Below are positions 53,991-64,000 of a DNA stretch of 64,000 nucleotides, piece after piece. A program made the translations under genes and the position numbers. Every line of letters begins with the position of its first letter. Positions within the stretch are counted from its first letter, which is position 1. Below the pieces are notes generated by a model. It saw nothing but the letters and a program-made list of their open reading frames with translations, searched no databases and was not told where the DNA came from. Origin of the DNA: Membranipora membranacea (lineage: Eukaryota; Bryozoa; Gymnolaemata; Cheilostomatida; Membraniporidae); contig OU612068.1 in NCBI GenBank assembly GCA_914767715.1, positions 19,160,001 through 19,224,000 on the forward strand. Reading direction: 5' to 3'.

Positions 53991-56900
53991 TCATTTTATA
54001 TCCTGTCCTAAATGTGTCATCATGTTTCGATCATAAATTAGATTAGAGTTTTTGAACTTGTTCCCTAAAGATGACAGAATGTCTTTTTCAATATCTTTCT
54101 GAAGATGTCTGGGTACAAAACCATCTCTGTTTGACCGACATATAGTCACCAGCTTGACTTCTGATGCCGGAACGTGTTTGAGAACCGAAGAAAACCTGTC
54201 AGTGGTCTTGGTAACCTCTTCAGCTGTAGGGACGTATATCTGATTCTCAGAGAGAGGTGTGTTGATACCATGGCAGATCTCCAATCTGTCATGTCTATAA
54301 CAGAAAAACACATATGATATTAACTTGTGTGAAAATATAAAGTGAAGATATTATTATTATAGATTCCTGGAAAAAAATTGATCAGAAATCACGAATGCAG
54401 AAAAATTATTACCTTTATTCATTTACGACCAAGCTTCATTGTGTCGATAACTCATGCCTTTGCGCAATACAGCGAAACAAGTTGCTGCTTCAGCAATCAC
54501 ACTCCCAATCTCACAATGCAGAGGGGTACAATCATAACACTCTTTTATACAGAGTTTGAGGTAGGGCGTATCTTTGATTTCTCTCATTTGATTCCACCAA
54601 CTTGATTATGTTATGACACATCAATATAATTTTACTGGGCAGGCAAGGCAATTCTCGAATAATTTGCATTCATAGCACTTGAACATGAATGAAAGATGCC
54701 TACATATATGGCTAAACTCACCCTTGCCAGTTACCTGCATCATTTGTCATCCGATAGGATACAGGGCTGACACCCAAACAGAATCCTAGCTCCGATAATT
54801 GATCGATATTTGTGTCGGTAAAAGCTGCAGCAGAAACCTGCACTAAGGTTTTGAGTTCTGACTCGCTAATCTTGCTGCATAGAAGAAAAGGGAAAATAAC
54901 ATTTTTGACACAGACTATGTCACTGCTAGCAAAAGAAAAAAAAATAAGCGGATAAAAAAATTACAATGGATTAAAGGTATTAAATGGTCGATTCCTATGG
55001 TGAGTAAATAAACAATCCTAGTCTGAATGGCTGTCAAGTGCTAAATCAAGTTTGGTCCAGTTTGCCTGCATTTCGGTTGTTGAATTCTGATCAAAGGCAG
55101 GCAGATTGGAGCAAACTTGATCTGCTAAACGCAGCATATAATGGCGTGTTTTTGGGTTGAAAAAAATAAGAAATTGTAAGACTCAAAATTACACGAAGTA
55201 GAAGAAAAAATGTACGGAATCCTTGATTTGCTTGTTTTTCTCAAGGCATACATGATTCTTTGACAACTTACTCCCCACCAATGGGTATTTGTTCTAACCC
55301 AGACTCTTTCAGCGCTTCCACTATCTGTTTGAATTGCTCATCATTACAGTCCCTGGTATTATCCAGTGTCGGTGAGCAGGTCACTTTGACTAGATGTAAG
55401 ATTTTGAGCATCAGTGTATGAGCGTTAGATTCATCTGAAATATGAATGAGTGGTGTTCTCTTGTAATGAATAACTGTATCATTAAAATGCTTAATGAACG
55501 TAAATAAACATCATCATCATAAACATATAAATACATATATTATGTTTTGGAATTTATATTATGTTTACTTTATTCAGGGTTTTTATGGTGAAAACAATAA
55601 TAATAAAACTCTTCAGACATTGTCTTCTTTTTTATCATGAGGGGACAACACCCTAAATGTTCAAACAACTAAAATGCTTAGAGCTGCTTAGAGAAATGGC
55701 TTGCACAATGTATCCAGTTTTTCATTCCTGTTCTATTTTTTTGTTGAGTTGGCTTTTTTTACATTGACAGTCTTGCGACATGCGTTGTATATATGAAACT
55801 GTGTGTTATTAGTAAGGTAAATAGGTTATGTACCGAATGTCATCTTGAAAACAACCTTCCTACTAGCATTATGGGATACATTAAGGGTAGTTTTAGTTAC
55901 CAAGCACAAGCAAAAGACACTTGCTGATAGTAAGATATAAAAAACGGTGCCAGCCACTGACCTTTGGTGTTTTTGATGATGAAAATTTCAGATAAAAATC
56001 TGTTATATTCTTGAATTATTGTAAAATTCACACTGGAAATTAAATCTGTTCCTTTCATAACGCCATAGTAATCTTCGTCTATATCCAATATAATTGAGTC
56101 ATCTGATTTATCTAGTAACGTTGGCAGAAGATGAGATGCTAATGATTCTTTTACAAGATGAGCAGCGATCTGCAAGCAAAGAAACAAACCATATAGCCGG
56201 CATATGAAAAAGAGCATTATAAATCATTTCCTTGATCTGTTTGCTTATGCTTCTTTTCATCCGAAACAACTTGTATCTCTAGAATCTCTTCCTATGAAGA
56301 AATCGTATAAATATGGCAAAACTCATATTATCTCAATTTTTCATATACAAGCGCACATTTACTCATTGAATTGTCTTACATTTTAGCTACCTTTTTTATT
56401 ATCACTTTATTGTCATCAACATCATCTTGAAAAGTTTTACATGATGTGACATAAAAAAAAAGGGAAAAATAAGTGTATTAAAAATTATATAGATTGGTAT
56501 ATGTGATTTATGAGCATTGTTTTAAAGTGTTTAAACTTGTCAACTGATCTGATATGGTAAAGTAAGCCATTGAATTTGCTTGCATTGCAACTACATGATT
56601 TAGGTTGTCAAAAGGTACTTTTATAAGTTTATCATCCCGTTTAGGAAATCTATTCTCTATATTTATATTACATTTAATATTACATACAATCTATACTAGC
56701 ACTTTTGAATTATCCATGTGCAGTGCGTAGTGCGGTGCGTAGTTTATACCTGTGCCTTTTTTGTTATATAATCGGACAATGAAGGATAACGATAATATGA
56801 AATGGGAAAATAGGACAATGTCTCCAATATACCTCCTTATTGAGATTTATACTCACATGTTTTTCGACATCACATTTGCCATCATAATCTTCCAGTTGGG

Positions 56901-58764
56901 CACCTCCTGCATCAATAAAGTCACATTCACCGTTTTGAGATTCGAATTCTCCCTGAAAACACCGATTGACTGTCACATGCAAATAGGTTAGTTGGACTGT
57001 GAAAGCAGCACGGGAAAGAATCAATACTTATGTCTTTGAGAACCTCAACAAATTTAGAAAAAGGAGGTGGCTATTTAATTCTGCAAAATGATTTTTTTAT
57101 AATACATTTTATTGACTGCTGTAATCATTTTGGAGAATGTTTTTCATTAAGAGTCTGAATATAAATAAAACAGCGCAGTAAAAATGATGATGAGACATCA
57201 AACATGTACAATTATGATGAACAATGACTCACATAACAAGCGCACAATCCTTGAATGTTCTCATCTCCTTGTTTCACTGTGTAGTATCCTAGACCGATGG
57301 TGAACTTCTCCCCTTTTAAGGTTCGATCACCAACTTCATCATCGAGTTTTAACCATTCAGGATACACCCAAATAAACTTTGTTATGTAGTCCTTGATCAT
57401 GGCTCCCTACAAATTAACTAGTCCATTACTTGCAGGCATGTTATTTACATACCGAGGAGTAGATGTGATAAAGTAAAGTATTAGTCTCTTATCAGCATTA
57501 ATGTGCAACCAACACTTAATACAGCTGTTTGGTGAAGCTGCTGGCTCGTCACACTAGACCAGTGTGATACTACTACTGACTCACTATAACATAGTTTAAG
57601 CGCTTAATCTGTGTCGGGATAGCTAGTAGTAGCATTTCATTATCAACCACTTTTATTGGGAAATTGGTTGATAATGAAATGCTACTACCAGGTATCCCGA
57701 CACAGTTTATGCGCTTAAACTTTCTATAACATGATGTGCATACCAGAATAAAGACATCATTTTTCTGCATCATGAGTTGCACCTCTTTACCAGTTGTAGG
57801 AGTTTTAAATCGTAAGAAGCCGGGTACCAATGCCGGGGCTGCCGAGTCTGAGTGAGCATCGATGTGAACTAACGTGTTACCAGTAGGTCTAATGAGGTCC
57901 TTATGTACAGCTGAGAACCAATACTGCAACACTGTAATGTAATGAGAATCAGTAACAGGTATTAGCTTTAAAAGGTTAAAATTGTGACGCTTGTGGCTGA
58001 TGGCGACAATTGTGAAAATTGCTACATTTTTGGTCATGACATAGGTCCAAACAAGACGGGCTGAAGTTTTTAAAGCTCACAAACATAGCTCAAAACTAGT
58101 GCTTAAAACATCACTACGACCTATACTGATATGACATACACCATTCACATCTTCAAAATAACCAGCAAAAACACTCTATAATATTCTTCGCAATTGTTGT
58201 TGCCTGGTGAGAACTGATATTATAGGCAGGATATAATTCTGACAATCATGACATGATGAGATGCATACATATATGAAATGTATGCAGAATTTTGTTAGGT
58301 ACAAACCTTCGTGGTGCTCTTCTACTACAACAACATTAAGTTCTTTATCTTTGAGTGTTACTCGGACTTCGTTTAGCCTGAAACGAGAAACGTGTTCCTA
58401 TTGTTGAATATGAGGATGTTACCAAGAAAAAGGTGGGAAAAAAGGCGGCAGACCATTATTAGAGGACTAACAATCATTGGTAACACCGAAGATCTGTACG
58501 ATCAGGGAAGGATAGGGCGTCTCAATATAAGATCTGGAAACAGTTTTTAAAAGCAGTGATGGGATCAGAACGAGCGGGATTCAGATTGAAGACTCACCAA
58601 TCTCTGTCTGGCTCCTTATGCGGGTTGCGGCATCTATATAGCAGGATATAAGCCACAAAGATAACAACCAAACCAAAGAATAAACAGAATCTCCTGAACC
58701 TCCGAGGATGATAGTACCATACCATGGCTTCTCTACAGTAGTTTGCAAGTGCTGTGACTGGCAT
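53991..58764 (-). CDS. Membrane-anchored UPF0489/C5orf22-like protein, gene A
   Basis: Nine exons: 58598-58764 (ATG), 58307-58377, 57744-57931, 57233-57406, 56857-56952, 55962-56169, 55272-55434, 54722-54874, 53991-54294 (stop); 507 aa in frame. Residues 1-25 are basic (HPRRFRR) and 26-43 are a membrane helix (FCLFFGLVVIFVAYILLY), giving a type II anchor with the domain presumably lumenal or extracellular. The domain matches C5orf22: VVVEEHHEVL, HIDAHSD (102-108), ITKFIWVYPEW, LDIDEDYY (260-267) and LVTICRSNRDGFVP. DAHSD and DIDED resemble the two metal-ligand motifs of the arginase/deacetylase fold; activity is unknown. Cys pairs (CDFID...CDVEK, GLCACY) suit a secretory setting. Human C5orf22 has no such anchor. 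For exon 8 the downstream donor (CAAGG|GTGAGT) is needed to keep frame, and gene B agrees. Confidence 0.83.
55041..55126. mobile_element. MITE family C, copy 3 (gene A intron)
   Basis: Arms AAATCAAGTTTGGTCCAGTT and GGAGCAAACTTGATCTGCT with TTTGCCTGCATTTCGGTTGT and AAGGCAGGCAGATT inside. Short core, about 86 bp. Confidence 0.7.
57586..57731. repeat. Palindromic MITE abutting a donor site in gene A
   Basis: Left arm CTATAACATAGTTTAAGCGC...CTGTGTCGGGAT and GCATTTCATTATCAACCA; right arm TGGTTGATAATGAAATGC and ATCCCGACACAG...GCGCTTAAAC. The loop is about 15 bp. The right edge is within about 10 bp of the exon 57744-57931 donor (GTATGC at 57738-57743). Confidence 0.85.
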
Positions 58765-60079
58765 TATGGTATGCGAGCTGCTGCAACAGGACACCAATAG
58801 ACTATAAAAAGGATGATAAAATAAATACTTGTACTCAAAACCTTTGTAATATGTTTTGTAGATGTGTATTTATCACTAACCATTCAATACCCGTAAAGGC
58901 AAGCTGTCACAGTGCAAAAACTGGCGCAATACCGTGTTAATTTCCATCCCCAAACCGACAGATTTTGGCCAATTTATGGTGTCAGCTTTGCAATGGCACC
59001 ATGCTGGTAGTTTTAAAAAGTAAAAGGTCAACTGATGCAAAGGAGAAATACAAAAGTTGTTCAATCAGTATGAACGATGCTACACGTACCTGTTTGCTAG
59101 ACGATCGTATTGCTATTGTCATATGAAGCACACAAAAAGTAGCCGCCCAAAGTCAGGATGAAACACTTGTACCACTGTGATCTTGCTTCAGCATAGGGAA
59201 ACAGATATATAAGGTGACATTGAAAATTGAGACACCCATGATCAAGGCTTAAAGGAAACACCATTTGTATCAACATGTTATCAGGCAGTTTGGCTTTATA
59301 GATATTATGTTCAGAATACAACAGCTGGCAAAACCCACTGTAACTACAGGCTTAACCCTTGATATTATCAACATAGATAAGTTTATACAAGAATGACCAA
59401 ATTGCTCTATGAACAAGGTTGAATTTGGTGTCTTTATTTCCCTGAGTACACTCAAGACATTTTGATCGAATTGTAAACATCACCATTTTGCTAATCACAA
59501 TAATGCATCGAATATTTAATATGCTGATATATTCTAAATGATAGCTTATATATTAGAAGCTGTCAATCCAACCATTTTAAGCCAAGCCACAAAATGTATA
59601 TTCAAATCTTTTTCTGAATAATACCAGTATGCATCATACCAAGTCACATCTGTAGTACAATATTGATATCACTACAATGAAACCTACACAAAACAAAACA
59701 GACTGCGATAGCAGTAGTTGTACTGTATTATCAGCAAAACTGAAGCATATATATATTTACACATACATAGTGGCCAGGTCTCAAAGCCTGTCCAACATAC
59801 ATTATTCCAATCTGTTGTTGGACAAACGTAACGTATTTTGAGCAAGGGATGCAGAATTTTTAACCAGAATGCCCTTTTCCCTGTTTTTACGACTTTCTAT
59901 GGTATATTTTTGAAGCTGTCCTCTCTTTATCACAAAGATAATTTGTCATCTTATGGTCGAGATCCCAAGATAGGGTCTGCTCGTTCGTACAAAGGCTATA
60001 TGCGGACCTGATTAAAATCCTGTGGACTGTATCGCGTAAGGAGACAAACTTGTCCAACAGATAAAAGCAGCATATATCA
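58765..60079. other. Spacer between tandem UPF0489-like genes
   Basis: 1.3 kb. Must hold the gene A promoter/leader and the gene B 3' UTR. A CCTGTTGCAG site about 20 bp upstream of the gene A ATG could be the acceptor of a leader intron. No other exon or repeat recognised. Confidence 0.5.
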
Positions 60080-63000
60080 TCACCTTATTCCTTGCCCTAA
60101 ATGAGTCATTAGATGGGGATCATATATGATATGAGAGTTGGTGAATTTCCCTCTTAGGGATTTTAGTATATCTTTTTCTATATCTTGCTGAAGATGGCGG
60201 GGCACGAAGCCATCTCTGTTTGAGCGGCATAAAGTCACTAGTTTTACATCCTCTACAGGAATAAGTTTGAGCAAGTCAGTGAACCTGTCCGTGGTTGGAG
60301 AGATATCTTTTGATTTGGGTACATGAATCTGATTGTCTGAGTCAGGTGTGTTAATCCCATGGCACACTGAGAGTTCCTCATACCTACAAATAATAATATA
60401 TATATATATATATTATATTTTATTATTTCCATAAAAAATATATTCCATTGAATAGGTATCTTTCATGTCACAAAATGCCAAGAAAAGACTTAGACCAGAA
60501 TAAGAGCAGTGTTATAAATAAGCAGTTTCGACATCGTGCATAACATATTTGTATTACATATCACATATGATGACACACCTAAATCTAGCTTGTATGCACA
60601 GGTTTGTAGTCTGGTTGATGGTAATGCATCTATACATACAAGCCAGCTTATACCCACAGTCACACCTTAAGACATCCATGGAGTTTACTATCCTGACAGT
60701 TAAGTGAACATCGAACTATCACATTCACAATAACAGACTGTGTGGCTGCTCTGGAGACAGGCCGGGTATGACCCCAGAACAAGAAACATATCAGTGTTGA
60801 TGAGCCCTCGTTTATTTTACCAGGCATCATCTATAGCCAAATATTTTACCAGGCATCAAGATTTGATTTCATGTACCGTTCTCTTGTCACCTGCAAACTT
60901 CATTATGTACATACCCATGCCAGTTTTCGGTATCTTTTTCGACCTTGTAAGTCAGCGGGCTGATTTTCAAACAGAATCCAAGCTGTGATATTTGATCCAA
61001 ATGTTGTGCCGTGAAAGTCGAGGATATGAACTCAACCAGGCCCTTGAGCTCTTTTTGAGTGATCTTACTAGAAAATAAAGTAGAAATGCTTGAAAAGATT
61101 AGGCCTTCTTGCATCATTTACCTTTTTGCTCTACAAATATTGACACTTTTGTATATATATATATACAAAAGTGTCAATATTTGTATATATATATATATAT
61201 AAATATAAATACATGTTCTAATTCCTAACATCAGTGACCTAAGAAAAGTGACAGAAGATAAATAATTTTCCCTTCAGATAAGGTGTATTGTCAGCATTAA
61301 CCTAGCCTAAGTGCACAGACGGCTGCAAGTGCAAGTTAATGGCATTGCAATAAGTCTAAGTCTAAGTCGTCATCGCGGAGAGGGTTGCCCCTCTAGAGTA
61401 CAGGTACAGGGACCCATGATACTCAAGCCGCACCCTATACCCTTGCCCGCCGGAATTCCGGCTACTCTTTTTATCGAAGAGGCAGAGGAGGATCTTTTTA
61501 CTACATGAGGGGTGTGCAAACACAAGTGGTGTTTTTAGTCCTGGACCTGGACCTGGCTAGGATGAATGACGCGCCAGTACCAAATCAGAAATGACTGCCT
61601 GCGCCGGGAATTGAACCTGGACCTCACAGATCACAAGTCCGCACCCTTAACCATCAGACCACTCCTGGCATTGTATTATCAAACGCTCAAGTTCATAATG
61701 TAATGCCACTTACTCGCACTTGCAGCAGTCTGAGCACTTAGACTAGCAGTAACCATGCGAGGAGATAATCTAAGTGAGGGTTGATCAACTCATTATTTTT
61801 GGAACAAAAGTTCAACACTCTAACCATTGAGTCCAGTCTAGACCAAGTTTGGTTCATTTGCCTGCATTCCGAGTGGCTCCCGATCCACTGGTCACGCCGC
61901 ACTGCGGCGTGACCAGTGGAAGGGAGCAACAGGAATGCAGGCAATTGGATTTAACTTGTTCTAGTCCAATCTGACACCCAAATTATATCAACATCAATTA
62001 CCATACATTATTTTTCAAGACAGACATGGTTTCGTTTGGTTTGAGTAAAATGAGTTGTAAGGATGACACTGAAAATGGAGAAAAAAAGTCAAGAGATGAA
62101 GTTTCCGGCCAGGTTTACATACTGCAAAAGATCACATGTCAACAAATCAGAGCAAAATAAGTCCCTATATAACTCTCTTTACATTTCACAAACCTAAGGA
62201 ATAACTAATAGGAGAGGGCAAAAGGCATGCTTACCTTCTTTTTTACCAGCTAAGAAAACCAATTTAACATTTTGCACCGTAAACGTAAACTTTCCTCTGA
62301 GAAATAGGACAACTCACCTTCCACCAATAGGTGTCTGTTCTAGTCCAGATTCCATGAGAAACTTTTGTATTTTTCTGAACTGTACATCACTGCAGTCTCT
62401 CGTCTCCTCCCGTGTGGCTGAGCATGTGACCTTCACCATGTGTAGTATGTTGAGCATCAGCGTGTGAGCGTTAGATTCATCTACATAATGAAACATTACA
62501 TGTTATATATATATTTATAATATATATATATATATATATATACATCATTTTTTATTGGCAACCAAAGTCATCTCAACAGAAATGTTTTGCACTCGGTGCC
62601 AGAAAAAATAGAAACAAAAAAAAACAGAAAGAAGATTGAATAGAATATCATTAACATTGTTGATCAAATTGATAACATATGGTTGAATAGCGATGTTGTA
62701 AATGAGCTGAACTTCTCTTTAGATCTCAAGTGATAGAACATTCAACCTGCTGATGACTGAGATGACTCATTCTTGAATCTCCTAGCCCCTGGGTTTAACA
62801 GGATGATAATATTGAAAAACTTTCTGGTGTTAAGACTTGGCGTGAAAACTGATCAATGAAAATTAAGTTTCAGCAGTCAACATAGAGAATTTTGAAACTC
62901 TAGGGTAGTCACACTTCTACAAATGCTGACGCCATACTGATAGCAGGTAGACTTGCAGCCTTACGGACCTTAAGCTTGATTCCCTCAAATTATGCACACA

Positions 63001-64000
63001 ACCCTTATTGACAAAAATGATGAATAATGAATTGCTTTAACAATATAACTCAGTGCTAACCTTGGACATTTTTCACACTGAATGTGGAGCTCAGCACATC
63101 ATTGAAAGATTCAATGTAGGTGAAATTTATTCCCTGAAGTAAGTCAGATCCTTTCATGACACCATAATAGTCTTCATCTATATCTAACACTATAGAGCTG
63201 TCTAATCGAGCCAGTATAGCAGGCAGTAGGCGAGAGGCTTGAGATTCCTTTATCATATATACAGATACCTGAGAAAAGTAGAGAGAACAATATGTTAATT
63301 TTAAGATATCGAAGCAGTATCAAGTATCTATGATCTACGTATCATAGGAAAATTTGCACTAAAGGAGATCCAGTGCATTGTAATATTATCCATAAACAGG
63401 CACTGTAGTCTTTAACATCCGACAGGGTACTTGTGGCCGCGAGGAATATGAGAAATCAATTAGAAACCAATGTAATCCAGCCTAGTTCTTCATAGTTTGC
63501 ATGTAAGACCAAATACATGCCCTCTACTTTTCTGTACTGTAAATGATGCCAGAAAACTGAGCTTTTTGACAGAGCATTACATATATGTTTAGGTCGATCA
63601 GACACACAGACGGACGGACAGAAAGACAGAACTTTTGTTGTAAGGACTACTTGCCTCTTTCACTAATTCACATTTTGCTTTGAATCCCTGCAGTGGTAGG
63701 CCAGAAGGGTCAGTGAAATCGCATACATCCTCACCTGACTGTAAAGTATAATAATGAATATCACTGCTAACATTTAAATAGCCTAAAAACATTCTAACTC
63801 AGCTGTACACAAAGATTCTCAGTGAAGCGCTAACACAATGCACACTAACATCAAGATTACGCTATGAACATACAAGGAGTCTTTAACTCCTTGGATCATA
63901 TGTATCTCTGATCGTTAGAGTCAATTTAATAAGAGTACCCACCCCTAATTAATAAAACTGAACACAGGTCGTCACACCAAATTCCTTGTGATGGTACTCT
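60080..64000 (-). CDS. UPF0489/C5orf22-like protein, gene B (5' partial)
   Basis: Tandem paralogue of gene A; the 5' exons are outside the window. Visible exons: 63655-63738, 63061-63268, 62318-62480, 60915-61067, 60080-60383 (stop). The last four are exactly as long as their gene A counterparts (208, 163, 153, 304 bp) and the proteins match strongly (IVLDIDEDYYGVMKGSDL, CRSNRDGFVPRHLQ). The first visible exon is 84 bp against 96 in A (EDVCDF...AKCEL) and ends GAG|GCAAGT, a GC donor; no GT alternative keeps the frame. The second metal-type motif DIDED is intact; the DAHSD exon lies beyond the edge. Tandem duplication is inferred from the shared exon structure. Confidence 0.83.
61136..61182. 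repeat. Perfect AT-rich palindrome
   Basis: AAATATTGACACTTTTGTAT, then TA repeats, mirrored by ACAAAAGTGTCAATATTT; 47 bp with no mismatch, followed by a further TA run. Lies between gene B exons. Confidence 0.85.
61301..61748 (-). mobile_element. tRNA-headed element bounded by inverted repeats
   Basis: About 50-bp outer arms are inverted copies: CTAGCCTAAGTGCACAGACG at the left, and CTAGTCTAAGTGCTCAGACT at the right on the minus strand, with TAA outside both. Inside, at 61596-61670 on the minus strand, is a tRNA-like segment with TGGTCTGATGGTTAAGG (D arm) and GGTTCAATTCC (B-box). The acceptor stem has two mismatches in seven. The GC-rich body toward 61370 includes GCCGGAATTCCGGC, a perfect 14-bp palindrome. 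Likely a SINE inside or mobilised with a DNA-type MITE. Confidence 0.65.
61838..61964. mobile_element. MITE family C, intact palindromic copy
   Basis: Arms CTAGACCAAGTTTGGTTCAT and ATTTAACTTGTTCTAG bound TTGCCTGCATTCC/GGAATGCAGGCAA and CCACTGGTCACGCCGCA / TGCGGCGTGACCAGTGG, which meet at the centre with almost no loop. Near-perfect hairpin, 127 bp; the reference copy for the family. Confidence 0.85.
63897..64000. mobile_element. MITE family A, copy 3 (runs off the window)
   Basis: ATGTATCTCTGATCGTTAGA, CCCACCCCTAATTAATAAAA and GTCGTCACACCAAATTCCTT match the reverse complement of the 3840 copy, whose own form reads AAGGAATTTGGTGTGGCAAC. In a gene B intron; the right end is cut by the window. 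Confidence 0.65.

Noticed and set aside
54735-54874. Donor GCAG|GTAACT in UPF0489-like gene A
   Set aside because: It puts the last exon out of frame; the downstream CAAGG|GTGAGT donor fits and gene B has the same layout.
61311-61508. 65-aa plus-strand ORF
   Set aside because: Lies within the inverted-repeat/SINE composite; no conserved motif.
61596-61670. A functional tRNA gene
   Set aside because: D and T arms are good but the acceptor stem has mismatches and the segment is embedded in a repeat; treated as a SINE head.

Overview
This 64 kb window is animal nuclear DNA. It is AT-rich, its genes are split by short GT-AG introns (mostly 100-1500 bp), and it is crowded with small inverted-repeat transposons and SINEs. 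It carries metazoan-only genes (beta-catenin, a complete laminin alpha-type chain). The sequences are divergent and the genes compact, so I infer an early-branching metazoan, most likely a sponge. The phylum is inference; the coding calls are read from the sequence.

Layout: (1) 135-7335, + strand: the last nine exons of beta-catenin (armadillo repeats to the C-terminal DTDL); the 5' end is outside the window. (2) 9173-10792, - strand: a small lysine-rich protein of the SMKR1 type, convergent with beta-catenin. (3) 10793-13147: intergenic, with a GC-rich fold-back repeat and a chain of tiny upstream ORFs. (4) 13148-46391, + strand: a laminin alpha-type gene for which I could join 48 exons into one frame of 2927 codons plus stop. 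Domain order is LN, LE repeats, an alpha3/5-like domain IV, LE repeats, L4, LE repeats, coiled coil, five LG domains. Its intron 7 holds a whole antisense gene (18227-21376), a RING-less TRIM-like protein with two B-boxes, a coiled coil and a propeller-like C-terminus. (5) 46392-53990: a transposon-rich gap with an intact orphan AP-type endonuclease ORF, decayed reverse transcriptase, MITEs, and a tandem pair of elements that begin like U2 snRNA. (6) 53991-58764 and 60080-64000 (partial), both - strand: tandem duplicate genes for UPF0489/C5orf22-like proteins. The complete copy has an N-terminal membrane anchor and keeps arginase-like DAHSD and DIDED motifs. The second copy has matching exon sizes and one apparent GC-AG intron.

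The neighbours do not form an operon. Beta-catenin and laminin belong to adhesion, signalling and basement-membrane biology but are separate transcription units. The least described items are the membrane-anchored UPF0489 pair, the orphan endonuclease, the nested TRIM-like gene, the U2-headed repeat, and several MITE families that each recur two to four times inside introns.
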